DNA from: Ascidia mentula
Lineage: Eukaryota > Chordata > Ascidiacea > Phlebobranchia > Ascidiidae
Length of the DNA stretch: 64,000 nt
Assembly: GCA_947561715.1 (NCBI GenBank)
Contig: OX387199.1
Location: 8,871,001 to 8,935,000, forward strand
Reading direction: 5' to 3'
Part shown: positions 12,800 through 25,112 of the stretch, in pieces
Layout of the letters: every line of letters starts with the position of its first letter
How positions within the stretch are numbered: the first letter of the stretch is position 1
The notes under the pieces: model-generated
Seen by the model: the letters and a program-made list of their open reading frames with translations, nothing else
Told to the model about the DNA's origin: nothing
The model's database searches: none
Program-made: the position numbers and the translations under genes

Positions 12800-15700
12800 A
12801 GCGAGGACAAGTAGGACAAGTGCAAGATCGAATTGGACACAAGTCATGATCCGCAAAGCTGAAACGTCAAATTTTGGGCATTGTCGGCAATGCTGGCAAG
12901 CCTTACTCCGTAAATTACAGCAAAAAGATTAATTCATACTTGCACAGAACAACAACGCGCAAATGGCCATCTGGATTGCTCATTCCATAGCATTGACATT
13001 CGTGTGTTTAAAACGGTGAAATCGGGCTCCATCAAGCATAGTGAAACCTATGACGCATTGCCAAGCCGAAGCTCGATTGAACCGCGACCTCTTTTGTAGC
13101 CCTTTACACACATTAGAGCCGAAAGACAAGAGGGGGTGGTAACAGATCAACAACTTTGCAAACCCAGAACGCATCTGAAAAAACTTTAACCAACACCAGG
13201 TCGCATCACATCGTGTTGCACTAGAGCGAGCGAAATACGATCAATCCCACGTGATGGGCACAGTGATTGTGACGTCAGTATTGGGCGAGGGTTACTTCGT
13301 GACACGTTCGCACCCATTGTAGGGCACTCGACCGCAACCGATCGCATAGGACACTGGAGACGTTTGTTGGGCGAAAAGTGGGGGCCACTGGGTCGAGCGA
13401 GTTTCTCGTTTCGTGATTTTACGCACGTTTCTATAACGTGGAAGGGATAGCTTTCCCCGCGCAAGAGTCACGTGACTTGGCAAACGTCCAAGAAACTGTC
13501 CATCGACTTCCACGTGTTGCGGTTGTGCCGCATTATTAGTAATTAGACTAGCTCGCTTAAGTATACTTGTATATCCTTTCAAGATGCGTATGTAATTGCA
13601 ACCACAGAAGAAAACAACAAAAAGTGCATTTCTTTTGGTTTGGTTCCTATAAAGTTTGACAAAATCCTAAAAATGTGTTGCTGCTGGTGAATATACTTTC
13701 TTGTCTGCTAGTACGTCTTTATAATAGAACATGACACAAAACTGGCTTTTCTGACGTGAAAGCAGCCTTCGATCCTTACAAAGAAAAAAACGTTTTGTGT
13801 ACGTTTACTAAACAAAGTAATGTTTATGAGCCCCAAATTCTGTTTAGGTCACTTGAATGAGAGAAAACAACATTAACTTACTACCATTTTCGTGTCTCCA
13901 ATTTGTAGGGTTCCTGTTTCAAGAGCTATCGACGGCTATCGAGGGTTATTTGTTTGGTATCGATTTTGTTAGAAACACTGTCCACTTGTATGGCCCTCGA
14001 CACATTCCTCATGATTTACATTTACGGTTATTCAAGGATATATAATGACCAGCACGACCAGCACGACCAGCTTCGTCGAACGTAATTATGGTGGATCTTT
14101 GTTCTCCGTAAGGAGTCTTTTTCCGCCACTTAACCCACTAATAAAATTCATGCAAAACTAGACATATTACGACATACACATGCCAACAGGGTTTACTGTT
14201 TCGCGCAAATCACATTTCTGTTGAAAGGGCTCGAATCTTCAAATATATTGATGAGTAATCCTTTCGTTCTTACCCGCTTATATCAAGAAGTTTTAAACTA
14301 TCAGGAAATTCCCTTGATGGGCAATAAATTGTTCATCAATCAAACGGCAAGGTGAGTTGTAATAGGGGTGCTTTCCGTCCGTAAAGATAATCGAAAACTT
14401 AACAAGCAAAGAAAAATTACAGGTGACGCACCATTTCGTGACGAAACAGCTCGTCAATCTGAAGCTGTACTTTCCCAAATTTTAAATTACGCTTTGCCAT
14501 AGCAAAACAGGTGAATAAGATGTTCATTTTGCACTTTAGAAAATGCAATCTTTACAATTGAATATTCTGTTTTTGTTTTGAACCCATTGCTTGGAGGCCG
14601 ATGGCGCAGCAAACATATTTTACTTTTAAGTGTGTGGTAAGCAAGAAATTACATGGTCTTTTCTTATACGTTTGAAACTGAGAAATTGAAACTGCAAGTC
14701 CTATCTGGGTGAACACTTTTTCTCCGGCTCCAATGTCAGCCAATCGGCACTTAGGGATTTTACGATGCTGTGTTAAAGCTTTAACACGTTTGTTTAATTG
14801 GCAGTATTGTGTAAGTAACGGTGTCCGGTAGCAGAAAGTGCTTAATACCCATTCAAATTTGACGCGAGCAAAGCAAACTTGCGTGGCTTTATGCTGGAAA
14901 GCGAGATTAAAAGTCTACACCCTGGCTAAAGTGGCTAATGGCCAACAGAGCTGATAAAAACAGCAGATTAAACCCGGATCCGGTGTCAGCAGCCAGCATC
15001 GTATCGCGCCACCTTTTGTGGGGGCAGCTATTCACGCAGGCGCGAACTATGGCTCGTGTTGTGTTTTGTTGATACAGGGGCCGGGCACACTGCGGGGAAT
15101 TGAGGCGTGCCCGCACTTCCAACGACGGCGATTTAGGTCAAAGGATTGGATCCGTGGCCTTAAGTGCCCTCGTTGTTGCTTTGGAAGGCAAAAACGGTAG
15201 CCTCGCCCAGTGGGATGGCAATTGAACAGAGCGAAGAAAGCATGATGTCATAGACGAATGACGTCATACGTTTGCGTTGGTTTTAACGGATACTCGCACG
15301 ACTTAAAACGCAAACATCAACTCAGTGTGTAAACATGGGATGGTGGTGGATTGTTGTTGACATTTTCAAGTAGTTTTGATCTTAAGCCTTAACTACCTGC
15401 ATTGAAGGTCAATGTCAGAAACTAATGCCTCTCTGCTGCAAAACTTTCAAGTTTCAGCATATAAGGCAACTCGAACGTTGCGCAGCGACCACAGAGTGCT
15501 TCAATTAAACCACATGAAAAAGGCGGCGCGGCCATTCACTGCCATTCAACTACCTTTGTACGACTTCTGCTGCTGTCTGCCGCCGGCGCCAATTCAATTA
15601 CTTTTTCGGATTTGTCGCAAAAGCCGCGCGGTATCGGAACCGCGTCATTCCAAGGTCCCAATCCTGCCGTGGGAAGTGCATCAGACTATGTCCACTGATT

Positions 15701-18700
15701 TTAACGTCACAGATAATATTGTGACGTAAGAAACCACGTCGAAAGGCACTATGTCATTAGCACTATTTGCACTGCACCGCCGCGGAAGCAGTGATTCACT
15801 AACTTTGACGGTAAATCGAAGTGCGGCTTCGAGAAAATTGTTGTTTACGGCCAGGGGTGTGTGGCTGGGGGGGAGCCGGGGCGCCTGCGAGTGAGGAAAC
15901 CCATTTTAAGGCCTCTAATTTCACGCCCACGGGAGCTTGAATGGGTGTTTTGATTTGCCAAGACCTTATAACACAACACAGCAGTGTATCTAAAGGTTTC
16001 CACCCAAATGGCACCACAGCGGGCTGCTTGTTTCTTCACGTATGTTCGGGGGTTTGTAGGAAACCTTTCACTCTCGCCAGTTTGTTTCCGCAACATCACA
16101 GTGGTTTTAGAAATTGCGACCTTTGTGATGTCGAGATTTGGATTTGGGAACTTGTCACTTCGCAGTGTTTCCTCATTTTGGTGAAGCTTTTATTCGGACG
16201 TGGATACTCGACCTTTAGTTACCCCCGCAGAAGTTCAGACAAGCACACAGCCACAAGGCCGGTAACTGCTTTGAAATACATATTGGCGCCAAATTTGTTA
16301 AAAGTCATGTTAAATACAAAAAATGAAATGATAGTATTGTTTACAAAACGCTAATGAACCAACAATATTTATACCAATGCACAACTCTATCACGCTATTA
16401 GGTGCATATCACAAACAGAAGGCGCTGGGGACTTTTAACCTTTGAAATTACCAACCCAATGCAAATGACTACGCGCTATTTGTTACATCAGCTTTATGGG
16501 ATTAAGGCAATAGTTTATGTTTATGGATACGGATTTTATGCACAGCACAGTGAGTTTTGTAGCCTCTGTCGTAAGAATCCAATGCACTGCCACAAATCGA
16601 TGGCACGGGTTGGTAGGCAACCTCACCGTTTAGTGGATTACCAACGGCTTAGTCGCCCTTGCCCAAGAAGGCTCTTCCAACCCTGGCTGAGAGAAAACTT
16701 TGAAGTAATGCCAAGTGTATATTGCGAGACGCATCCCAACTGCCCTAATCTTACGCATTGATCCAAACCATCGCATCAAAGTCATGCGACATAGTAGACA
16801 GAGCTCGCTCCCTAGGGCGTTTAATCATCGCTGGCATTTGTTCGAAACCTTCCGAGATGATCGCGTGCCGCGTGGAAGCGAGATTTGCCTCCATTCGACT
16901 TCCAAGGCCCCTGGAGGCCTCAGGGAAATAACACGTTCTCGGAATCATCACTAACGGCACGATGTATTTATTGGTCGCGTCCTATGTGAACTATCATCAA
17001 AATCTTTTCTGCTTGGAGCAGTTCGGTTCGAGTCAAACTCGTATTGATTGCTTTCCTAATCCGTTCCCAGGCAGTTGCGAAAAGGTTGCTCGGAACCTAA
17101 AAAGGCCCGACGCTGTTTCACATTTTCCTCCGAATGAAGTTCTAAATATAGCTTGACTTTGAACCATTTTAATGTAAGGTCGTTTTCAATGGGGAAATCC
17201 AACAATGAGCGGCGTTACATACGAACGCTAAATATGGCGTCCGAAGGCCAAGCACGACACTTATATTGCAAATTGAAAGTCAGTCAAAAGGTTTGTTGAT
17301 CCATTCAGTCACCAACTTTGAATATCATATACATATGGTATGCTCAATCGCAAATGTAACATTTGGTCGTGTATTTATTGAATTAGACTATATATGCCAC
17401 ACAAAATGTCGAAGCGCGCCACGCAAATTGCCACCTTTATACTTGCATCGTGAGTACATGACTCTTTCAGTGTAAGTTTCCGCGCGCATGCATACCCGTC
17501 AATAAATGTCCCGACCTTTACGTTTTGGCGTAAACAAAACAGTATTGCCCAGACATTTCATACAGCCTGTGGTAAATTGACGCGCGATCGAGATACGTGA
17601 CGCACTTACGCTTGATGCTATACTTGCGGTTTTCTGATAGAGGACTTCGCAGAGGCCAAATCCCTCTTAGGAGGCGATATGCGGTGACGTCAGCGCCTGT
17701 GCAAGGCCTCCAACAACATCTCGTTACGTCACAAAGGCTCGCGCGTGGTTCTAAATTTGTAGCATGGGTGTAGATGTGGATCGATAACATCAAGACGTGA
17801 CCAAAGGTAGTGTTTTTAGACTATGTTTGTGGTTGTACATCGAACCCGAGCGTCCTCAATTTGTCAGCGCTTAGGGTTTGTTTTGTTGGTAAATGACAAA
17901 CGGAGAGTTTTGCACAACCCCTATTTTGCATCATATTAGTTTTATAGAATCAGTTCAACTTGTTTCTTGTTCTTAAGATAAAGCACGGGACGAATTTCGC
18001 AAACGATGCCACCACTGAAACTTACAGCCACCAATTCTTACGATACGACAGCACACCCTAAAGCTTAAAAGCACACCCTGAAGTTTAAAAAAGAAATTTA
18101 CCATTTTCGCAACATTCAATGTATGACAGGACACCAGCTCCACCTTGACAACGGTCATACGCTAACGGGAGAAAATGAATACGGCTTAAATTTCTAAATG
18201 TCAACCCTTACGTCCCCAAGGCTGAATATATATCGAGAAGGATTTGACGTGACAATCGTCGACGTATCTAAACCGCAGACGTTCGGTCAGATTACGGTGC
18301 TTCATATTTCGTGCGACTGAGTTAATGTCATGATGGAAAAACAGTCAGGTCATCATCTAAAATGTACATGTACTCAATAGACATATACTACACAGGCAAT
18401 TTGGAAATAACCAAATCTGCATGACTGGATGCCAACCGGGTGTGCACAATAACATCTTAAAACGATGATATTTAAACTTATTTGTGTAGTTCCGTTATAT
18501 AGTTGGGAGAAAAATATTCGTGGTATTTCTACTTACACTGTGGCTGCTTTCCCATCAGGAGAAATGAACATGTTTGTCTATTATACACGAGTGAAGTAGG
18601 CCGTCATACAAATTATACGTCTGAATCCGAAAGTCGGGTGCCAAATTCTTCCCCACGCGTTTCAAAACTTGGCAACATTTTTTCCATCGAATAAAGCCGG

Positions 18701-21700
18701 TGCCGTGAATAATACATGAACGTCTTCCAAAAATTGACAGACGAAAACACAGTTTGCCCGGGCGACCCCACAATCCTTTTCCAATTCGGTTTATCTGATC
18801 GTTTCGATATCACGTGATGACAAAATATTGCCAATAACGGTTATTATCTTTGTTCGAAGCAATACCCCAGAACATCTCCTTTGTAGAGTCTTAAAATATT
18901 TATTAGGAACAAAATTGTTTTTCTTTATTTTGCAATAAATTAATATTTTAAATATTTGTTGATTTTGCATTAAGTAAATGCAATACAGTTGATAGCAACG
19001 GTTGGTTTTGAGAAACAGTTGTTACTGTTCCGCTGGAAGGCAGCCGTTTTTCCTTACGACGGAATAAAACCTTTTATTTTTTCGCTTTGACGCAAAGTTC
19101 CGTATAATTGCGGCTCTGCACGCCCCTTGTCAGCAATTGCAGAGATGCATTCAGCAGATTTGTTATCTCTAGTCACGCCCGGTTCGACCGCATGACGACA
19201 ATTCGAGAGCAAAAGCAACAAATCAATCTTGTGAGGCATCGCACGTGCGGAGCTCAATAGCGAATCCCAGATCGAAATCGCTGCCGCCTTCTAACGGCGC
19301 GAGGCGGGAATTTTATAACCCGTAAATAATCGAGTCGAGACCTTTCGACGCGATCAAGTAATTATACCCGTGGAAGTTTATTTGTGCAGTCGCCAGCGCC
19401 TCGGGCATCTTTCGAGATAATCTGCATGAGGTAAATGCAACCGAGGCAGGAAACTGCGGGAGCATTCACCCCGTGCCCTGCCAGAACGGTTATTTCCATT
19501 CTTTGTGTACGTAGTCATGCAACTCCGGATATACCTGAAGCCCCTACTATTAATAAATATTATGCGGAAGAAACTATTTTGGGTATACGACGCTGTTAAT
19601 AGTATTGTCGCTAAATAAAACTGTTAGCGCTGACGTTATACAAAAAAACAAAACATCAAAATACAGCAACCGGAATATATCTGATAGAAACACTCTGACA
19701 TAAGCCAGCAAATTTTTTCCAAAGTTTACCAGGTTTCTTATTAGATCACAAGCGGCGTCGTAAAAAAAACGAGACTCGGGTCGACGAGAGATTCGAAAAC
19801 AATATGTTTTTGACGCAATTATTCGCCTTAACTGATGGAAACGTCCCGATAAAAAACTTGCCCGCTTTAAGCGATAAGCTTCAGTGTGGACTCGGCAGAT
19901 GATTGCTGAAATGCGATACGAATAACGACAAGCGCAATCTTGATTAGTAGATTACCTGTGTTAGCTTATTTAAAAAAAATGAGCCCGTGTTACTCATGAA
20001 CAACATGTTAGTAATTTAGTGAAGATAACTAGCAGAATGTGTCTGTCAACAGACCCGTTTCGTTGAATAACTCTGTTGATATTTATTTTCAAATAAAAAT
20101 CATTGTAATTGTCACAAGGGTAAATATGCCATGTTTGCGTGTTTTGCTTTGTATTATAAGTTTGCTAAAATCAAAAGTCTAAATACAGTAGTAGTCACTA
20201 GTATGGTAAAAACCCACATCGAGGAAGAATCGTTATACCCCTATGACCTACCCTACATGATCAACAAAAATCCCAAACGGATCACAACAACAAGTTACTG
20301 TTGACCCATTGTGTAAGTTCCCCCAACAATAGGTGTTACGTAACGGCACCGATTTGCACCAGTCGATATATAGGAAGTAAATAGGCACTCCCGCTGGCGG
20401 AATACAGACCGTTCTCTTGGCAGCCATTCAGGTGGAACGGGCGTTATGACGTTAATTCGGTTACGTGATGTTTACAGGTATTCAAGCCGGACATGTACAA
20501 GAGGTCTTTGTTAAATTGTAAGCGGTGCCAGAATTCTGGATTTGTCACATTTATATGTAATGTAAACAGCGCGGAAGACTGACGTGACGCGAGCGAAAGA
20601 CATTCTGACACCACTCCGTCGCGAGTTAATCGGGTTTGCTCGCTACTGATTGTAAATCCCCCATGTTTTGATGGATCGACCTGGGCCACCGTTGCAACGG
20701 CGCGTATTAACTCGCCTTTTCAAGCGCGTAATCGCATCGTTTTGAAGTGCGCGATTGTGACCACTTTGGTGGGCGCCGATGCGGTGTAAACAAATGCATT
20801 AGCGCGCATTGTGATGTCGTTTGTTTTCGCGTGCGAAGCAAGCTTGCTTCAAAGCGAATCCAATCGGACTCCGCGTGCCGATTATATTCACGTAAAAAAA
20901 GACCAAGCAATATGTTTGCAATCCTTTCAGTACAAAGTTATGTGTGAGTATTATTGCAGATGTCCAAACCACCGATCTTGGATCTAAGTTTGGTAACATG
21001 CACCATGTCCTTGATTTTTTTAGCCTTGTACCTATATTACCATCACATCTAAGCGTTATATGCGCGTCGCTGCGTTCTGACATAAAAACTATTTGCTTCG
21101 TTCGACGAACACTTCGTCAAGATGCTGCTCGCAAATGCACGAAATCTGGAAAAAGTTTGAGGAACGACTGATATGTAGATCACAATAAATAGTTTGCGAT
21201 AGAGTCCATGATCGTTAATAATATGCTAAACTAAACTGAACCAAGCCATAAAATATTGGTCTTGTTTCTCGAAACTGGTGCAAACAAGGTTCAGCAAAGT
21301 TCGTGTTTGTCAAGCCGAACCGAGCGGATCGCCCAATATGGAAAAGTCCCGGTTTCAGGGAATGTGCGAACGTTACTATTCCTATTCGAGAAGCTGTGAT
21401 AATGCAATAGGAAGTCATAGTGGGGCGATTGGATTCAGCACCGCTGCAGTAAACAGTGGGAAAACTGGGAAAAGACGTTCCCGCGCTCCATCATTGACGC
21501 TGCAAGGTTCGTCAAAATGCTGCCTGAATCATCGTTTCCATATGGGTGGCGCCTGATCACAGATAAATTGACTACATTGCAGGTCATATAACACTACGGA
21601 AACAATTTCGTAGATGTGGGGTATATACAAATGATGTATCGTTTGCATTTTTCACATACATAATTTTCTAACTTAATAATCTGTTCTTCTGGCAAAGATA

Positions 21701-22362
21701 AAACGTAACTTTATTCACCGACGTTTCGCCTGTTATTCAACAATCTTCCTCAAGGTAATGGTACATAATTTTCTTTTTGCCCGGTGTTGCAGAAAAACAA
21801 TGTGAAAGTTCGTCTTTGCGTTCGTACACCAAAATTGGTTGAAACAACGAGTTTCCGAAGTTCGTGGAATAAAGCAATAGCGCACTCTAGCGGTTAATGC
21901 AAAACTATATTTCGGTCAACGTGTTCATAACAGCACAAATAGTAACTTCAATCTGACACCAAAAGCAACAGGTGGTTGCTTTGTTAGCACTTAAACGTTA
22001 ACGTACGCACATATTTATATGTTTCGCGGTCTTATATGTGTGGATAGAAAATGGCATCCTGTCTGTGAGTTGGTTGTTAAGCTTATAGAGGTAATAAAAC
22101 CCTATGATTGAAAATTTGTTTTATGATTTCGTACCTTTTCGGGTCCATGTGCAAATAGTACTTGTTACCGGTATCGTAACTAACTTTTCATTGTTTATTT
22201 CTTGGCCATACTAACAGATGGATGCATGCTCGAAGTAAAAGTTTCAGCCAACAATAATATCTTACAAATAAACAAAAACATTTGTGTAAAACTGGTTGAT
22301 CTAATTTGAGTAATAAAGTTAAAAAAAAGCTTTTATTTCCTCTGAAAAATAATTTGTGGATT
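12800..22362. other. Gene-poor region, no recognised genes (right part)
   Basis: There is no recognisable gene here. The longest frames (15412-15729, 15941-16354 and 16402-16761, 105-137 codons) show no family motif, and neighbouring sequence shows no matching exons. Perfect CRE palindromes TGACGTCA occur at 13270-13277, 15259-15266 and 17685-17692, and an E2F-like GGCGGGAA lies near 19305. A 9-bp unit is repeated three times at about 14047-14072. Such sites also occur elsewhere in the window (for example 39479), so they are not proof of an enhancer. Confidence 0.45.
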
Positions 22363-22368
22363 AAAAAA
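22363..22368 (-). terminator. Pol III terminator of the first tRNA-Gln
   Basis: Six consecutive T residues on the minus strand lie 11 bp past the tRNA 3' end. This is the usual Pol III stop signal. The other two copies have four-T runs at 22776-22779 and 23192-23195. Confidence 0.6.
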
Positions 22369-22379
22369 GCAATAATAGG

Positions 22380-22451
22380 AGGTCCCGCCGAGATTTGAAC
22401 TCGGATCGCTGGATTCAAAGTCCAGAGTGCTAACCGTTACACCACGGGGCC
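22380..22451 (-). tRNA. tRNA-Gln (anticodon UUG), copy 1
   Basis: This 72-nt sequence folds as a cloverleaf. The anticodon stem CUGGA/UCCAG encloses loop CUUUGAA, giving anticodon UUG for glutamine codon CAA. The T arm CCGAG-UUCAAAU-CUCGG carries a perfect B box, and the D arm carries the A box (GUGUAACGGUUAGCAC). The discriminator base is U, as in animal tRNA-Gln. One acceptor pair is a C3-A70 mismatch shared by all three copies in the array. A T6 terminator follows. It is probably functional unless the mismatch matters. Confidence 0.9.
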
Positions 22452-22784
22452 GACGTTCGACAAGACCTCCTAGTAACATAATAAACATTACGCGTTAACA
22501 ATTGTCCAACTTGATTGGTCAATCATTATACTTGTTTAACATTATAACCTCCGAAATTTCCCATTAAACAAAAATTAAAATAGATTTTTAGTATTACGTT
22601 TATTTGTTTCGCGAAAAATCGTTAAATGAGGCAACTGTTGGTAATTTAACAATAACATGCTTTCAAGTAGTTAAACAATGGATAGAGCATTTTTCATAAC
22701 TTTTATGAAATAAAATATATCCCATATCCATCAAACTGTGGTGCCTTATGTAATTTAAATAATGTTGCAGCACACAAAAGAGAG

Positions 22785-22856
22785 AGGTCCCGCCGAGATT
22801 TGAACTCGGATCGCTGGATTCAAAGTCCAGAGTGCTAACCGTTACACCACGGGGCC
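22785..22856 (-). tRNA. tRNA-Gln (anticodon UUG), copy 2
   Basis: The tRNA sequence is identical to that of copy 1 (same anticodon loop CUUUGAA, same C3-A70 mismatch, discriminator U). It lies in the second of three tandem ~410-bp units and is followed by a TTTT terminator on the minus strand. The identical gene body with slightly diverged flanks points to recent tandem duplication. Confidence 0.88.
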
Positions 22857-23200
22857 GACATTCGACAACAGGTCTTAGTAACATGATAAACATTACGCGT
22901 TAACAATTGTCCAACTTGATTGGTCAATTATTATACTTGCTTAACATTATATCCTCCGAAATTTCCCTTGTTTTACAGATTAAACAAAAATTTAAATAGA
23001 TTTTTAGTATTCTGTTTATTTGTTTCGCGAAAAATCGTTAAATGAGGCAACTGTTGGTAATTTAACAATAACATGCTTTCAAGTAGTTTAACAATGGATA
23101 CAGCATTTGTCATAACTTTTATGAAATAAAATATATCCCATATCCATTAAACTGTGGTGCCTTATGTAATTTAAATAATGTTGCAGCACACAAAAGAGAG

Positions 23201-23272
23201 ATGTCCCGCCGAGATTTGAACTCGGATCGCTGGATTTAAGGTCCAGAGTGCTAACCGTTACACCACGGGGCC
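23201..23272 (-). tRNA. tRNA-Gln-derived copy 3 with UUA (ochre-reading) anticodon; likely pseudogene
   Basis: This copy matches the other two across the D and T arms but differs in the anticodon loop, which reads CCUUAAA instead of CUUUGAA. The anticodon becomes UUA, able to pair with the UAA stop codon, and the universal U33 is replaced by C33. The acceptor end also changes so that G1 faces A72, on top of the inherited C3-A70 mismatch. A and B box promoters and a TTTT terminator remain, so it may still be transcribed. C33 and the weakened acceptor stem favour a decaying pseudogene. A suppressor tRNA is the alternative reading. Confidence 0.75.
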
Positions 23273-24348
23273 GCTCATCAACTCCGTGACTAAAGTAAAT
23301 ACTTAATGGTTAGCAACTCAGACATACTACGCTGGTTGAGGATGCTCATTGGTTGCTTGAGTAACATTGGTGCAACAAATTGCATTTTGGCTTGGGTCGA
23401 ACTTTGTCATAGGATACACTGATGCGCAAGCGCAAAACTTTGCCATGTAACCTTCACATATACGTAGGGAAACTTTACTATAATCAGACAAAGCACTAAT
23501 TAATGTTTCATGCATTCGCATGATTGACAGGATCGCCCCATTGCATTGGTCCTTACTTGACGATCACAGATATCAAAAGATCTCCTACTTATATGCGAAA
23601 GTTGACTGCGAGCTTGTGCGCTATGTTCCGACTTAAAATAAAAGTAACTGATCCAGCTGGATTGCGAAGCATCCAAACCTCATGATCTGGATACGATAGC
23701 TGTGATCGCTAAGTGAGGACCTGCGCAATGGGGCGATGAACCGTCAAAGACCATTGCTTCAACTCCATAACATTTGTGTCGAAGTTCGTGCCTTTCAGGC
23801 GAGTAGATGAAACTTATCAATAGCAATTGTTGCAAATGGGAATATGGCCGGTATTGAAGCAAAGACAGTACCCAAACTCTTGACAAATATTAATTAATTT
23901 AAATGTAAAATTTATCAAACATTGGCACACAAATATGATAAAAGTTGACGGTTGATGATTTTTCTTGAAGTTGATAATGCTTTACGTGGCTCGCGTGTCA
24001 GTATAGTTATGTTGATAGCGTGGGTACAGTTGTAATTTTAAGGGTTGTGTGAGAGTAATTCGGTATTATCAAACTGTACGCTGAAGAACGTGAACAGAAT
24101 GGAGGCACTGTGATAATATTTCGTCCCAGTAATAATTGCATGGACTGTCAACAGTAACGTCAACATTCTTCGCTTCATGTCCTCCATCTTGAAACCATAA
24201 CGTTAGGTCCGCTGACATGGCTTTAGTTTTCAGGTTTAGCCTAGCCAAGCCAACTTAACACCTTCATCTATAAGGGGTGTTCGTTCGACAGACTGTGGAA
24301 ATGCAATGACGATTCATGCACACACAACTAACGAAGCATGACGACAGT
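23273..24348. other. Intergenic, nothing recognised
   Basis: There is no recognisable coding exon, RNA or repeat between the tRNA array and the SINE-like element. Only short frames without motifs are present. Confidence 0.5.
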
Positions 24349-24462
24349 ATTTTTTTTTCAACTCAGGGATTTGAACCCTGGATGACTGGTCACGAATCCC
24401 GATCAGGTTTTCTTCTTGGTATACGGGTCGGCCGTTTAACCGATGTTGCCAATCACCCGCTA
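24349..24462 (-). mobile_element. Candidate tRNA-derived SINE with A/B boxes and A-tail
   Basis: On the minus strand the sequence has an A-box-like TGGCAACATCGG, a perfect B box GGTTCAAATCC about 60 nt later inside a CCAGG...CCCTG hairpin, and then a run of nine A residues at the 3' end. The A box to B box spacing is longer than in a normal tRNA, and the A-tail is encoded. Both favour a tRNA-derived SINE over a functional tRNA with an intron. No second copy is in the window. Confidence 0.45.
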
Positions 24463-24619
24463 AAATGTTAGATCGGTGCACAATCGCTTGAAAAATGGCC
24501 ACATATAAGGGGCGATAAAGGGGGCTGATGTGGAGAGTAGCTTTATAAAGTGTGGGTATTGTTCACTAGAAAGTGAAATCTTGGGGGAGCTAAAAGTAAC
24601 TTAACATTGCAATAACGAG

Positions 24620-25112
24620 GTGACTGCCAATATCTCATCTAATGAATTGTGTTTTTTTTGATAAAAGTTCTATCCGGTGATCCTCATAGAAAAAAACTAG
24701 AAGTCCCATGTCACATTGTAATTACATTTACAGATCAAATATCGTCCACAGAGTAAGAAAAACATTCATTTTGTGAATTCTTGTTATGTTCACCACCTAG
24801 TGGTTGTGTTGGTAAAAAGTGCAGGGAATTACGCGTCAGTAACTTTTGAAAGTTTTTGTTTTAACACCCAGATATCTGTTGGTAATAGGGTCGAATGATT
24901 TCTAAGGAGTTACATTCAATTAACAATTTGCAAGGGAAAACCGGTTTACTCAGCGTTGCGTGTATATCAGAAATATACAAAGCATGCGTCCACGTAAACA
25001 AACAACGAAAATACAAACAAAAAGCTAAATAATAATGAGTAACAAAACAATCATTGTCTGTCAATATTTGAGGGTGATCAGGAAGTATTTTGCTTTGTTT
25101 CTCTTAATCTCG
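24620..25112. other. 3' flank of the LCCL-fibrinogen gene
   Basis: No gene is seen here. The DNA is the outer part of the palindrome's left arm and is matched in inverse order at about 31807-32304. It presumably includes the 3' UTR of the minus-strand gene that ends at 25113. Confidence 0.6.

Larger units (their letters stand above)
22380..23272 (-). repeat. Tandem array of three ~410-bp tRNA-Gln units
   Basis: The tRNA 3' ends are spaced 405 and 416 bp apart, and the ~335-bp spacers between them are nearly identical. Both share the strings ATTACGCGTTAACAATTG and TTTATTTGTTTCGCGAAAAA, with a few substitutions and one small insertion (TTGTTTTACAGA) in spacer 2. The array ends abruptly at 23272, after the third tRNA. 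Confidence 0.9.

Noticed and set aside
15941-16354. 137-codon plus-strand open frame, one of the longest in the first 22 kb
   Set aside because: No recognisable motif or splice context. A frame this long is expected occasionally by chance in 22 kb read in six frames.
16402-16761. 119-codon plus-strand open frame with several cysteines and histidines
   Set aside because: The Cys/His spacing fits no zinc-finger class, no exon neighbours match it, and composition looks like the surrounding non-coding DNA.
22663-22893. Frame overlapping the second tRNA
   Set aside because: It reads through the tRNA-Gln gene and its spacer; RNA gene takes precedence.
22380-23272. CRISPR-like array, because of three regularly spaced conserved blocks
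   Set aside because: The conserved blocks are 72-nt tRNA genes with cloverleaf structure in a eukaryotic context; the spacers are homologous to each other rather than unique.
24314-24502. Minus-strand 62-codon frame
   Set aside because: It overlaps the SINE-like A and B boxes and A-tail and shows no protein motif.
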